In this document: positions 17,481-26,505 of the stretch, one piece after another | How positions within the stretch are numbered: position 1 is the stretch's first letter | How the letters are laid out: each line of letters begins with the position of its first letter | Assembly (NCBI GenBank): GCA_964426675.1 | Contig: CAYRRM010000022.1 | Span: 1-51,034 of the forward strand | From: DYMC01 sp035406705 | GTDB lineage: Bacteria; Verrucomicrobiota; Lentisphaeria; Victivallales; GWF2-50-93 | Direction of reading: 5' to 3' | DNA length: 51,034 nt | The notes under the pieces: generated by a model | The model's input: only the letters and a program-made list of their open reading frames with translations | What the model was told of the DNA's origin: nothing | The model's database searches: none | Position numbers and translations under genes: made by a program

Positions 17481-19295
17481 TTAGTTATTATTTTCTATTT
17501 TTATTTTAAGTGGATTATATTTAATTCCCTTCCATTGAAGTTCCATATGATTTGAGAATTCAAGAGCATTGAGCCTAACTCCATGTACGAGTACTCCGAG
17601 GAGGCAAAGGACGATATTCAAGGAATGTCCAAGAAATATTATTAATATTCCGAAAATAAAAGAAAGCACAGAAATAAACGGAGACTGCTGAACATCCAAG
17701 AGCATACCACCTATCTGATTTACATTCAAAGCCAGATAATAACTTGCCAGCCCTACTGCATAAAGCCTGATGTATGAAAGAACATCAGAAAAACTCCCGA
17801 TTAAGGAGAATGGAAAATTAAAAATATCTCCAATATTTTTCCAATCTACGTAAAATAACAACAGCAATATGAAAGAAAAAATAAATAATGGTATAACCAA
17901 TGAGAAATTTACATTTCCGCCATCAACCAGAAGGCCCTTTATAAGAAAAAAATTCATCCATATCATTGCAAACCAACCGATTTGACCAAGGGATTTCCTT
18001 CCGGCAATAATAAAAGCTCGCCACAATCTACCTACCGATAAATGAAGGGCGGCAAGAATAAAACAAAAAGTTTGAATTGTTTTATCCCTTATAGAAGAAT
18101 CAGAAAGGCTCTTTAAACCCCTTAATGGCTCTGGCAAATACTTTGAATCAATACTAAACCAACTTCCACACAAGGCCCCCCAGATAATTGTACAAATACT
18201 TAAATGTATAAAAAGATTTATAGGCAATGAAAGTTCTTTTATCCCTTTAAACCTCATCTTTGCGAAAATCGCAAAAAGTAGAAATAAAACCCCATATCCA
18301 GCATCTCCTATAATCATAGCGAAAAATATTGAAAAGAAAAAGAAAAAACACACTGAAACATCAACTTCATCATAACCTGGCTCTATTCCAATAAACTCAA
18401 ATACAGGTCTAATAATGCGGAAAATTTTGGGAACTTCTATCTTTGTAGGAACATTTTTATCATCAGGAGATACATCTTCAATTATAATTCCCCATCCATT
18501 TAATGCTGCCGCATCACTAATTTTACCGAGTTCTGGAGAGGGAATATAACCCGTTATTGCAGATAATATCCCATGTTCTTTCATTGCATCAATAGCTTCA
18601 CATAAAGAGTATTTTTCTTTTAAGGTGAGAATTTCTTTTTTAAGAGAGTCTTTTGCACTTGCGAAATTCGCAAGTTTAGAATTCATTTCTGATATTTTTT
18701 TTTGAAGAGCATCTTTCTTGTTGATTAAATTTGAGAGGGAAGTTGTAAGATCAATATCAGAAAGAGGAAGTTTTGATTCATCCAACTTTGTTAATGACAC
18801 CAAAAGAAAATAGTATCTGTTTTTTGTTTCAGCAATATTAAAAATGAAAGTATTTTCCGATTTTGTGACAATTTGATTTTTATTTTGCTCACAAAAATAG
18901 ATGTAGATAGATTTCTTTTGAAGTTCATTAACAGTTTCAGGATCAAAATCACCCCATATTGAATTTTTTTCTATTTTTGCATTTAGAGCAGATAATTCTT
19001 TTGTGTAATTCGCAATTTGTTCACTAATTGCGATGATTTCTTCTGCAATTTCAGATGCTGTTTTTTTAGAATAAATAGATGAGTTTTCTTGCTGGTTCTT
19101 TATTTTTAATGATGATATTATTGAAAATGCCTTCTGGATTATCTCTATTCTTTTATGCACTTCTGCCCTATCTGGAGAATCCTTCAATTCTGCAGAAGAG
19201 ATATGCATAAGTCCGAGTTTTGCAAGTTCTTCAATAGTATTCTTATTATTATTTGCAAGTGATATTATTGTAATTTTTTTCATTGGAACTATCAT
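17481..19295 (-). CDS. atpI: V-type ATPase subunit I (stator, membrane subunit a)
   Basis: 604 residues. The first half is cytoplasmic and coiled-coil rich (residues about 50-240); the second half has seven or so membrane segments starting near residue 310 (VCFFFFFSIFFAMIIGDAGYGVLF). The conserved arginine-containing helix is in FSDVLSYIRLYAVGLASYYLA. It forms the ion half-channels against the K ring. Palindrome copies 5 (AIFA) and 6 (ANFA) are in this gene. It starts 3 bases after atpD ends; the chosen start MIVPMKKI could also be the internal Met5. Confidence 0.93.
   Translation of the reverse strand: MIVPMKKITIISLANNNKNTIEELAKLGLMHISSAELKDSPDRAEVHKRIEIIQKAFSIISSLKIKNQQENSSIYSKKTASEIAEEIIAISEQIANYTKELSALNAKIEKNSIWGDFDPETVNELQKKSIYIYFCEQNKNQIVTKSENTFIFNIAETKNRYYFLLVSLTKLDESKLPLSDIDLTTSLSNLINKKDALQKKISEMNSKLANFASAKDSLKKEILTLKEKYSLCEAIDAMKEHGILSAITGYIPSPELGKISDAAALNGWGIIIEDVSPDDKNVPTKIEVPKIFRIIRPVFEFIGIEPGYDEVDVSVCFFFFFSIFFAMIIGDAGYGVLFLLFAIFAKMRFKGIKELSLPINLFIHLSICTIIWGALCGSWFSIDSKYLPEPLRGLKSLSDSSIRDKTIQTFCFILAALHLSVGRLWRAFIIAGRKSLGQIGWFAMIWMNFFLIKGLLVDGGNVNFSLVIPLFIFSFILLLLFYVDWKNIGDIFNFPFSLIGSFSDVLSYIRLYAVGLASYYLALNVNQIGGMLLDVQQSPFISVLSFIFGILIIFLGHSLNIVLCLLGVLVHGVRLNALEFSNHMELQWKGIKYNPLKIKIENNN
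18261..18273. repeat. Palindrome TGCGA-AAA-TCGCA, copy 5
   Basis: Perfect arms. Inside atpI (minus strand), read as AIFA within a membrane segment. Confidence 0.9.
18660..18672. repeat. Palindrome TGCGA-AAT-TCGCA, copy 6
   Basis: Perfect arms; the symmetry extends to ACT and AGT outside, 19 bp in all. Inside atpI (minus strand), read as ANFA. Confidence 0.9.
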
Positions 19296-19298
19296 CTC

Positions 19299-19904
19299 TC
19301 AAGCAACCTCCATCATTTTTCTTTTTGCAATTTTGGAACGGCCTACCGCGGCTGTGTCTTCATCCCCAAGATATATCTGGATTTTACGTATATTTTCCTT
19401 TGCTTCGGGGATTTTAACTTTTTCAAAAAGATTTACTCTCTGAGATGTTATTCGCAGTTCATTTGATATTAATTCAATTTGTCTTCTCATTATCATCTCT
19501 TCTATCTTAAGCTGAATCGTTTTTTTTACCGCATCTATTGCATCGTCCAGAGATGGCATCGTATAAAATAAATCATACGGAAGTTCTTCAAAAACGACAT
19601 TTTCCAGAACTGGAACGTCGAGTCCGGCAATATTATGTCTATTGGTTTGAATTTCCTTAATTGAGACTATACTCTGAATGGTGTCAAATATTTCTTTAAG
19701 AGAGAAAAGTCCTATCCATTTTTTGAGGAAATTGTTATGTGCTTCTTCTTTCTTTTTGACTTCCTCAATTTTTGCCTGACATTTTTGTATTTCGAGTTGA
19801 AGTTGCTGTTTTTTTAATTGTAAAGTAGGTAAAAAATGCAGGTATTGCTTAAGCGCATCACGCTGGTGTTTAAGTTCGCTTTTTGTGAATTTTATCTTAG
19901 CCAA
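19299..19904 (-). CDS. atpD: V-type ATPase subunit D (central stalk)
   Basis: 201 residues, mostly helical with long coiled coils at both ends, as expected for the rotor axle. Conserved: FTKSELKHQRDALKQYLHFLPTLQLKK at the N terminus and SQRVNLFEKVKIPEAKENIRKIQIYLGDED at the C terminus. The start is a TTG at 19904, 10 bases after CGGAGA; no ATG is nearby. It lies 36 bases after atpB. Confidence 0.94.
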   Translation of the reverse strand: MAKIKFTKSELKHQRDALKQYLHFLPTLQLKKQQLQLEIQKCQAKIEEVKKKEEAHNNFLKKWIGLFSLKEIFDTIQSIVSIKEIQTNRHNIAGLDVPVLENVVFEELPYDLFYTMPSLDDAIDAVKKTIQLKIEEMIMRRQIELISNELRITSQRVNLFEKVKIPEAKENIRKIQIYLGDEDTAAVGRSKIAKRKMMEVA

Positions 19905-19940
19905 GGTAACTTTTCTCCGTATTTTTTATCGCATAATAAA

Positions 19941-21257
19941 TCATTTTTTATCATCAATTTTTTGTTTTTTCTTCCAAAATTCATCCAGTAAAGAACTTTT
20001 TATTCCTGTTTCATTTTTTTCAAAGCACTCTGCAAGTATTTCCCAACCGAGATCAAGGGCTTCTTCAAGTGGAATATTAACGGAAAGGTCCATCATCTTG
20101 CCTTCAAAAAGCTTCCCATATTTGAGCAATTTCTTATCCCAGTTGCTCATCTGAAAACCCATTGACTGTTTTTCCAGAGTTTCTCGATATTCTGCATATA
20201 ACCTTATCATAGTATCCATAATGGCACGATGATCAGGGCGTGTTTTATCATTAACAAGCTGTTTTAAGCGGCTTAGTGAGCCAAAGGGTTCAATCCTACC
20301 ATTCCTGAGATAGAACTGACCTTCAGTGATATACCCGGTATTGTCCGGGATAGGGTGAGTCACATCATCTCCTGGCATTGTAGTAACAGCAAGGATAGTA
20401 ATTGAACCAGCTCCATCAAAGTCAACTGCTTTTTCATAACGCGAGGCAAGCTGGCTATAGAGGTCTCCTGGATATCCTCTATTTGAAGGAATTTGTTCCA
20501 TAGTAATTGCAATTTCCTTTAAGGCATTACTAAAGTTAGACATATCTGTTAGGAGTACGAGAATCCTCTTTCCTTCAAGTGCATATTTTTCTGCAAGGGC
20601 AAGAGCCATATCAGGGACGAGAAGACATTCCACTACAGGATCTGCTGCTGTATGAATAAACATTACAGAGCGTGAAAGTGCGCCATGCTTATCAAGAGTA
20701 TCCCTGAAATAAAGGTAATCATCATATTTTAGCCCCATTCCTCCAAGAATAATTATATCAACTTCCGCCTGCATTGCGATTCTCGCAAGGAGTGGATTAT
20801 AAGGTTCCCCTGCAACTGAAAATATAGGAAGTTTTTGAGATTCAACGAGTGTATTGAACACATCTATCATAGGAATTCCTGTTCGTATCATATTTCTTGG
20901 AATAATTCTTTTTGCGGGATTTACTGAAGGGCCTCCTATTTCAATCAGATCTTCTTTTATTGATGGTCTTCCGTCACGTGGTTCTCCAGCTCCATTGAAA
21001 ATTCTTCCGAGTAAATTTGCAGATCCTGAAACCATCATTGGCTTACTTAGAAAGCGAACCTCATCTCCGGTACAAATTCCTCTGCTACCAGCAAATACCT
21101 GTAAATAAACTTTTTTTTCAAGCATCCTGATTACCTGGGCAAGTGAAATCCCTCTTCGAGATCTAACTTCAGCGAGTTCACCGTAAGAAACATCTTCAGC
21201 TTCCACAGTAATTACATTTCCGGCTATTTGAATGATTCTATTATATACTTTGCGCAT
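19941..21257 (-). CDS. atpB: V-type ATPase subunit B
   Basis: 438 residues. The non-catalytic nucleotide-binding subunit of the V1 head. Conserved: GRIFNGAGEPRDG, NPAKRIIPRNMIRTGIPMIDVFNTLVESQKLPIFS, LLTDMSNFSNALKEIA, ASRYEKAVDFDGAGSITILAVTTMPGDDVTHPIPDNTGYITEGQ. As expected for B it lacks a GxGKT P-loop. Its start overlaps the atpA end by 17 bases. Palindrome copy 7 encodes ARIA near residue 160. Confidence 0.96.
   Translation of the reverse strand: MRKVYNRIIQIAGNVITVEAEDVSYGELAEVRSRRGISLAQVIRMLEKKVYLQVFAGSRGICTGDEVRFLSKPMMVSGSANLLGRIFNGAGEPRDGRPSIKEDLIEIGGPSVNPAKRIIPRNMIRTGIPMIDVFNTLVESQKLPIFSVAGEPYNPLLARIAMQAEVDIIILGGMGLKYDDYLYFRDTLDKHGALSRSVMFIHTAADPVVECLLVPDMALALAEKYALEGKRILVLLTDMSNFSNALKEIAITMEQIPSNRGYPGDLYSQLASRYEKAVDFDGAGSITILAVTTMPGDDVTHPIPDNTGYITEGQFYLRNGRIEPFGSLSRLKQLVNDKTRPDHRAIMDTMIRLYAEYRETLEKQSMGFQMSNWDKKLLKYGKLFEGKMMDLSVNIPLEEALDLGWEILAECFEKNETGIKSSLLDEFWKKKQKIDDKK
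20775..20787. repeat. Palindrome TGCGA-TTC-TCGCA, copy 7
   Basis: Perfect arms. Inside atpB (minus strand), read as ARIA. Confidence 0.9.
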
Positions 21258-22986
21258 TGTCAGCTTTCTCCTTTATCTTCGAATCAATTTTCTTTTCCAT
21301 TTCTGTGAACTTTTCATCATCCATCGCTATGTAATTCCAATCTATAAATAACTGTCTCAACTCCTGGAAAAATTTACGCGCTTCATCTTTTTCAGAAAAT
21401 TTATAGTCCTTCTTCAAAGTATTAACAACTTTGGAGAAAACTCTTTTCTGACGTTTTTCATCATTTGCTCCATCAATTTCATCAAAAGTATTTTGTTGTA
21501 GATAAACATAATCGAGAAATTCACTTTTTAGATAAATCTGAAAATCATTTATATTTGTTCCTTCTTCTCCAACTACTTTCATCATTTGATGAACTTCATT
21601 TCCGCGACGTAAAATAAATCTTGCGTAATTAAGTTCATCTTCTGAAACAATACTCTGATATTTACTCCAACTATCCAGTGGATGAATCGCCGGAAAACGC
21701 CTTGCATTTGCCCTGTCTCGTGAAAGGCCAAGGAAACAACCCACAACTTTGAGTGTAGATTGAGTAACTGGTTCTTCAAAATTTCCTCCTGCTGGACTTA
21801 CCGCCCCACCTATGGTAACTGATGCTATTGTTCCATCATTGAGTTTTACACAACCAGCTCTTTCATAGAATCCAGAGATTAATGACTCAAGATAAGCAGG
21901 AAAAGCTTCTTCTCCAGGAATTTCTTCCAAACGCCCTGACATTTCACGTAATGCCTGAGCCCAACGCGAGGTTGAATCAGCCAGGAGGAGAACGTGTAGC
22001 CCCATCTGCCTATAATACTCTGCCAGTGTAATCGCTGTGTAAACAGAAGCTTCGCGCGCAGCCACAGGCATAGAGCTTGTGTTGCATATTATGATAGACC
22101 TATCCATAAGAGTTTTTCCTGTTCTCGGATCCTCAAGATGCGGGTATTCGCGAAGAATCTCAACAACTTCTCCTGCACGTTCTCCACACGCAGCTATTAT
22201 TACGACATCAGCCTGAGCATATCTGCTGAGAGCATGCTGCAGTACCGTTTTTCCAGCGCCAAATGGCCCAGGCGTACAAAAAGTCCCTCCCTTTGCGACA
22301 GGAAAAAAAGTATCAATTATTCTCTGTTGTGTTATGAGAGTTTCTGTTGGAAAAATCTTCTCTTTGTATGCTTTGATAGGGATTTTTACTGGCCATTTTT
22401 GTGTCATATTAACTTCACGGTCCTCACCTTTTTCATTTTTTACAATGGCAATTTTTTCTTTTATAGTGTATTCGCCTTTCTGAGCTATCTCTATCAATTC
22501 CCACGTACCTGAAAATGAAAATGGAAGCATTATTCTATGTGAAAAAATTCCTTCAGGCACAGTCCCAATACAATCACCAGCTTTTAATTTATCTCCAATT
22601 TTCAGCTTTGGAGTAAATTCCCACTTTAGATTGACATCAAGAGGCTCTGCATAAACTCCCCTTTGCAGAAAGAAACCCGTCTTCTCAGCAAGAACATTTA
22701 AGGGATTCTGAAGTCCATCATACACTCTGGCAAGCAAGCCGGGACCAAGTTCAGCACTCAACAATTCATCCGTAAACTCAATGTCTCCTCCAACTTTCAA
22801 ACCTCTAGTATCTTCAAAAACCTGCAAATCCGCCAGATTCCCCCTTACCCTTATAACTTCAGCCTTAAGTCTCTTTTCTCCTATTACTGCATAAGCCATT
22901 TCATTTTGAGTAACCTGCGTATCAAAACGCACAGTTAACATGTTGCCGTTCACACCAACTATTTTCCCTTTATTATTGTCAAACAT
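21241..22986 (-). CDS. atpA: V-type ATPase subunit A (catalytic)
   Basis: 581 residues. The catalytic P-loop is GPFGAGKTVLQ (about residue 235), followed by ACGERAGEVVEIL and LADSTSRWAQALREMSGRLEEIPGEE, all standard for the A subunit. The long non-homologous insertion between the N-terminal barrel and the P-loop, typical for V/A-type A subunits, is present. It hydrolyses or makes ATP in the V1 head. It begins 3 bases after the DUF2764 gene. Confidence 0.97.
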   Translation of the reverse strand: MFDNNKGKIVGVNGNMLTVRFDTQVTQNEMAYAVIGEKRLKAEVIRVRGNLADLQVFEDTRGLKVGGDIEFTDELLSAELGPGLLARVYDGLQNPLNVLAEKTGFFLQRGVYAEPLDVNLKWEFTPKLKIGDKLKAGDCIGTVPEGIFSHRIMLPFSFSGTWELIEIAQKGEYTIKEKIAIVKNEKGEDREVNMTQKWPVKIPIKAYKEKIFPTETLITQQRIIDTFFPVAKGGTFCTPGPFGAGKTVLQHALSRYAQADVVIIAACGERAGEVVEILREYPHLEDPRTGKTLMDRSIIICNTSSMPVAAREASVYTAITLAEYYRQMGLHVLLLADSTSRWAQALREMSGRLEEIPGEEAFPAYLESLISGFYERAGCVKLNDGTIASVTIGGAVSPAGGNFEEPVTQSTLKVVGCFLGLSRDRANARRFPAIHPLDSWSKYQSIVSEDELNYARFILRRGNEVHQMMKVVGEEGTNINDFQIYLKSEFLDYVYLQQNTFDEIDGANDEKRQKRVFSKVVNTLKKDYKFSEKDEARKFFQELRQLFIDWNYIAMDDEKFTEMEKKIDSKIKEKADNAQSI

Positions 22987-22989
22987 TTT

Positions 22990-23529
22990 TCAAAACTCCT
23001 GCTTTTTCAAAATATCATCACAGATTTTATTAAAATTTTCATTTGCTCTTTTTGCATCAATAAGAGCGTATTTGCAAAGAATCTCAAGTTTGAGTTTGTA
23101 AGATACTAAAGCGTAGAAATCAAATAGATGCAGGGAAAAGAAATCTTCAATTGCCTTCCATCTAGCAAAATCGAGATTTTTTTCCTTTTCTAATGGATTT
23201 TCAAACTGCATTGCAGTTTGAACAATTTTTTCAATTTCAGAGTAATAAGCTCTTTCCATTGGTAAATTTTCTAAAGATGTTTTTTTGCTCTTTACTCTTA
23301 ACGAAAAAATTTTTTTTCTTAGAGAAATTTCCCAATCGAGCCACTTTCCTGCAGGTGATAATTCATAAAATTCCGACGGAGGAACTATGGATATTTTTTC
23401 CAGTCTTAAATAATCCTTCTCTGAAAGATAAGGTCTTACAATCTTAAGAAAGTTTTCTACTGTGAAGGGAGGAGTTCCTTCCCATTTCAAAGCAGGCAAA
23501 GAGGATATAAGATAATAGAAATTTTTCAT
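22990..23529 (-). CDS. DUF2764 family protein of the V-ATPase operon
   Basis: 179 residues from the ATG at 23529 (a longer frame exists, but its first 19 residues lie inside atpE). It starts MKNFYYLISSLPALKW, a strong match to the DUF2764 family, which in Chlamydia and spirochaetes sits between atpE and atpA. It is helical and may replace the missing C (d) subunit, since no C gene is seen. That role is inference. Start and atpE stop overlap by one base (TGATG). Confidence 0.85.
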   Translation of the reverse strand: MKNFYYLISSLPALKWEGTPPFTVENFLKIVRPYLSEKDYLRLEKISIVPPSEFYELSPAGKWLDWEISLRKKIFSLRVKSKKTSLENLPMERAYYSEIEKIVQTAMQFENPLEKEKNLDFARWKAIEDFFSLHLFDFYALVSYKLKLEILCKYALIDAKRANENFNKICDDILKKQEF

Positions 23530-24131
23530 CACTTTATTTCTTTTTCTTTCAATATTGCTGCAATTCTGGGACCTGCATAAGCGCAAATTATATCGGTAAA
23601 TGCTTCGGAACTGAAATCAAGCAGAACGTCCTCTCCCTTAAATGAGATTTTAAAACCCGAATTAAATTCACTGTCTGCCAAAATCACAGGATTATTTTTC
23701 AAATCTTTTGAAAGAAGCTTAAGCAGTTGAGCTTCAAGTTCCTTAAGTTTTTTCTCAGGCAAAATAATTTTCAAGTCATCAGTATTCTTTCCGCTTTTTA
23801 CAATTTCAACGATAATTTCCTTCATAAATTCAGGGGTCATTGTCTCTGAAATATTTTGCATCATAATCTTACGCAATCTTTCAGTAAGTTCATTTTGAAG
23901 GGAAATAACTATATCCCGCGCCGCTTGTTTTATAGCTTCTATGGACCTTCTCGATGATAATTCAGACTCAATTTTAGCTTTCTTTAATATTTCTTCAGCT
24001 TCTTGTTTCGCATCATTTACAATTTTTGAAGCCTTTTCTTTCGCATCAGAAAGTATTTTTTTCTTCTCTTCTTCGGCTTTCCAAACTGCTTCTTTTTGAA
24101 TTTTATCCAGCAAATTTTTGATCTCTTCCAT
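23529..24131 (-). CDS. atpE: V-type ATPase subunit E (peripheral stalk)
   Basis: 200 residues. The N-terminal half is a long Lys/Glu/Ala-rich coiled coil (residues 1-80: KIQKEAVWKAEEEKKKILSD), the C-terminal half a globular domain that holds the head. First gene of the operon atpE-DUF2764-atpA-atpB-atpD-atpI-atpK, read on the minus strand. GGAGAT lies before the ATG. A promoter should lie in the 150-base divergent gap with the LacI gene; a TATAATATAAT stretch is seen at about 24145-24160 on the minus strand. Confidence 0.9.
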   Translation of the reverse strand: MEEIKNLLDKIQKEAVWKAEEEKKKILSDAKEKASKIVNDAKQEAEEILKKAKIESELSSRRSIEAIKQAARDIVISLQNELTERLRKIMMQNISETMTPEFMKEIIVEIVKSGKNTDDLKIILPEKKLKELEAQLLKLLSKDLKNNPVILADSEFNSGFKISFKGEDVLLDFSSEAFTDIICAYAGPRIAAILKEKEIK

Positions 24132-24302
24132 CTATCATCTCCTCGAAGATTATATTATAAAAATAAAAGCCCAATTGGTGAGCCTTGAAATCTACTTTTC
24201 GTAAGGAAATTTTCAAGAAAATTCTATTTTTTTTTGATAGAAAGTTAAAAAAAGTTTTTTTTAATTTGCATTTAATAGAATGCAGTTTAACTTAAAACTT
24301 CT

Positions 24303-24318
24303 ATGCACTCGTGTGCAT
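24303..24318. promoter_or_regulatory. Candidate LacI-family operator
   Basis: ATGCAC-TCGT-GTGCAT is a 16-bp near-palindrome with a central CG, the form typical of LacI/GalR-family operators. It lies 13 bases before the preferred LacI-gene ATG at 24331, where it could mediate autoregulation. Confidence 0.5.
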
Positions 24319-24330
24319 ATACTAAAAATT

Positions 24331-25347
24331 ATGAAATCTCCAACAAGAAATGATGTAGCAAAAATAGCAAAGGTGTCTCCAACCACCGTCTCAAGAGCTT
24401 TATCTGGCTCGCCTCTTATTCCTGAAAAAACCGCTGCCAGAATAAGAAAAATAGCTCTTCAACTCGGCTACTCTCCAAATATCCTTGCAAGTCGTTTCGC
24501 ATTAAAACGCAGCTTTCAGATTGCTTTCGCAATAGAATTTAATGGAGGCCGCGTTCGCAAAGGCCCCATTCAACTCGGCTACTACTCTGGAATACTTGAT
24601 GGAATTATATCCTCAGCTTATCCAGAAAAATATTCAGTCCTAATAAAACCTTATAAAGAAGAGTCTGAAATTGAAGCTTTAAATCTTATAAAATCGTGGT
24701 TATCAAGAGAAATCGATGGTATAATTTTCGCATCTCTCGAGAGAAATAGTGTTATGATACCCGTATTAACGAAAAGCAAAATGCCTTTTGTAATAATAGG
24801 TTCTCTCTATAAAAACCTCCCTTCTCTGACAATTGATTTTTATGAACCATATCTTAGCATTATGAAATTAATAAAATCTAAACATAAACAAAGTTTTATT
24901 TTCCTGGCAGGTGATAAACGTTATGAATATGCTATCAGACAGGAAAAATCCTTAAAACAAGCAGCAAAAAAAATGAAGCTAAAGATATCTGCCATATTAG
25001 AGGGAGATTACTCCTGGAAATGCGGCTATTCTCTCGCCCCTGAAATAATAAAAAAAGAAGGAAAAAACGGCGTTGCGATTTTCGCAAACGACCGAATGGC
25101 TGCTGGATTTTACAGATATTGCTATGAACAAAATATAAAGATTCCCTACGACATTTCCGTTGTAGGAGCAGATAAAGACCCAGTTGCAGATGGACTCTAC
25201 CCATCACTGACTACAATAGTTCAACCACGGCTTAAAATGGGAAAAGAAGCCTTTTTTTTATTAAAAGAGTGCATTGAAAATAAGGAGCAGCAAAATCGAA
25301 AAAATCTAATCATCTCTCAGGAAGTTCTTCTGAGAGAATCATTATAA
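24331..25347 (+). CDS. LacI family transcriptional regulator
   Basis: About 338 residues from the ATG at 24331. The N terminus RNDVAKIAKVSPTTVSRALSGSPLIPEKTAARIRKIALQLGYSPN is a full LacI helix-turn-helix plus hinge; the rest is a periplasmic-binding-like sugar-sensing domain ending GADKDPVADGLYPSLTTIVQPRLKMGKEA. The longer frame from 24280 would add 17 unrelated residues and swallow the candidate operator, so 24331 is preferred. It is 18 bases before a Gfo/Idh/MocA gene and probably controls the following sugar locus. Palindrome copy 8 encodes AIFA in the effector domain. Confidence 0.92.
   Translation: MKSPTRNDVAKIAKVSPTTVSRALSGSPLIPEKTAARIRKIALQLGYSPNILASRFALKRSFQIAFAIEFNGGRVRKGPIQLGYYSGILDGIISSAYPEKYSVLIKPYKEESEIEALNLIKSWLSREIDGIIFASLERNSVMIPVLTKSKMPFVIIGSLYKNLPSLTIDFYEPYLSIMKLIKSKHKQSFIFLAGDKRYEYAIRQEKSLKQAAKKMKLKISAILEGDYSWKCGYSLAPEIIKKEGKNGVAIFANDRMAAGFYRYCYEQNIKIPYDISVVGADKDPVADGLYPSLTTIVQPRLKMGKEAFFLLKECIENKEQQNRKNLIISQEVLLRESL
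25074..25086. repeat. Palindrome TGCGA-TTT-TCGCA, copy 8
   Basis: Perfect arms. Inside the LacI-family gene (plus strand), read as AIFA. The last copy before an 11-kb gap. Confidence 0.9.
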
Positions 25348-25365
25348 AAAAATAAGGAGAAAAAA

Positions 25366-26466
25366 ATGAATAAAAAATTCAATGTAGGATTAGTAGGCTG
25401 CGGAAATATCAGCGGAGCCTATCTTAAAGCCGCTCAAACTTTTAAAGATTTAATTGAAATCTCTGTATGTAGCGACATAAATATGAAAGCCGCCGAAATG
25501 AAAGCAAAGGAATTCAACCTCAAAGCAGTCCCACCAAAAGAACTATATTCAGATAAAAGTATCGACATTATCCTGAACCTCACACTCCCTGCATCACACT
25601 CAGAAGTCAATAAAATCGCCTTAGAATCAGGAAAACATGTGCATTGCGAAAAACCATTCGCATTAAATATCACAGATGCAAACGATGTTCTCAATACTGC
25701 AAAGAAAAAAAATCTACGCGTCGGTTCTGCTCCGGATACCTTTTTAGGGGGAGGACTTCAAACCTGCAGAAAAATTATCGATGACGGATGGATAGGAAAA
25801 CCGATAGCCGGAACCGCTTTTATGATGTGCCATGGACATGAAAGCTGGCATCCAAACGCGGGTTTTTATTATTTAAAAGGAGGTGGTCCAATGCTCGATA
25901 TGGGACCTTATTATCTTACCGCACTCGTACATCTTCTTGGACCTATTCAGAGTATAATGGCCTTTACAGAAATGACTTTCAAGGAAAGAGTTGCAATATG
26001 TAAAGAGTTATACGGGAGAAAATTACCTGTGGAAGTCCAGACTCATCAAGCAGGTGTGATAAAATTCCTTAATGGCGCCATTATAAATATAATTATGAGC
26101 TTCGATGTATGGAAACACAGTCATAACCCAATTGAAATTTATGGTACTGAAGGAAGTATTCAGATTCCAGATCCCAACACTTTTGGTGGACAACCTAAAT
26201 TATCCGTAAAAAACGGGGAATGGAAAGATATACCTCTATCTCACGGTTATACAGAAAATATGAGAATTATTGGACTCGCTGATATGGCTGCCGCAATAAT
26301 TCAAAACCGCCAACACAGATGCAATGGCACGATGGCAACTCATGTTCTTGAAGCAATGCTTGCATTTGAAGAATCTTCAAAGAATATGAAAGCTGTTACA
26401 TTAAAAAGTACTTGTCAACAACCAGCGCCTTTACCAATCGGTCTCTTCAATGGAGAACTCGATTAA
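25366..26466 (+). CDS. Gfo/Idh/MocA family oxidoreductase
   Basis: 366 residues. N-terminal Rossmann fold with VGLVGCGNISGAYLKAA for NAD(P); the conserved HCEKPFAL follows near residue 95, whose Lys is the usual catalytic residue. The C-terminal domain includes GGGPMLDMGPYYLTALVHLLGP, the typical region with substrate contacts. Probably oxidises or reduces a sugar or inositol-like hydroxyl; the substrate is unknown. Good AAGGAGA ribosome binding site. It stands between the LacI regulator and a ThuA gene and is a distant paralogue of the gene at 27198. Confidence 0.9.
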   Translation: MNKKFNVGLVGCGNISGAYLKAAQTFKDLIEISVCSDINMKAAEMKAKEFNLKAVPPKELYSDKSIDIILNLTLPASHSEVNKIALESGKHVHCEKPFALNITDANDVLNTAKKKNLRVGSAPDTFLGGGLQTCRKIIDDGWIGKPIAGTAFMMCHGHESWHPNAGFYYLKGGGPMLDMGPYYLTALVHLLGPIQSIMAFTEMTFKERVAICKELYGRKLPVEVQTHQAGVIKFLNGAIINIIMSFDVWKHSHNPIEIYGTEGSIQIPDPNTFGGQPKLSVKNGEWKDIPLSHGYTENMRIIGLADMAAAIIQNRQHRCNGTMATHVLEAMLAFEESSKNMKAVTLKSTCQQPAPLPIGLFNGELD

Positions 26467-26505
26467 AAATATAAAAAAATAATAATAAAATTAAGGAAAT
26501 GAATT

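Noticed and set aside
22990..23586. Longer start for the DUF2764 gene
   Set aside because: The extra 19 residues lie inside atpE in another frame and do not resemble the family; the ATG at 23529 fits.
25645..25662. Palindrome half-sites TGCGA and TCGCA with an 8-base spacer
   Set aside because: They fall on the conserved CEKPFA motif of Gfo/Idh proteins and the spacer differs from the constant three bases, so this is chance.
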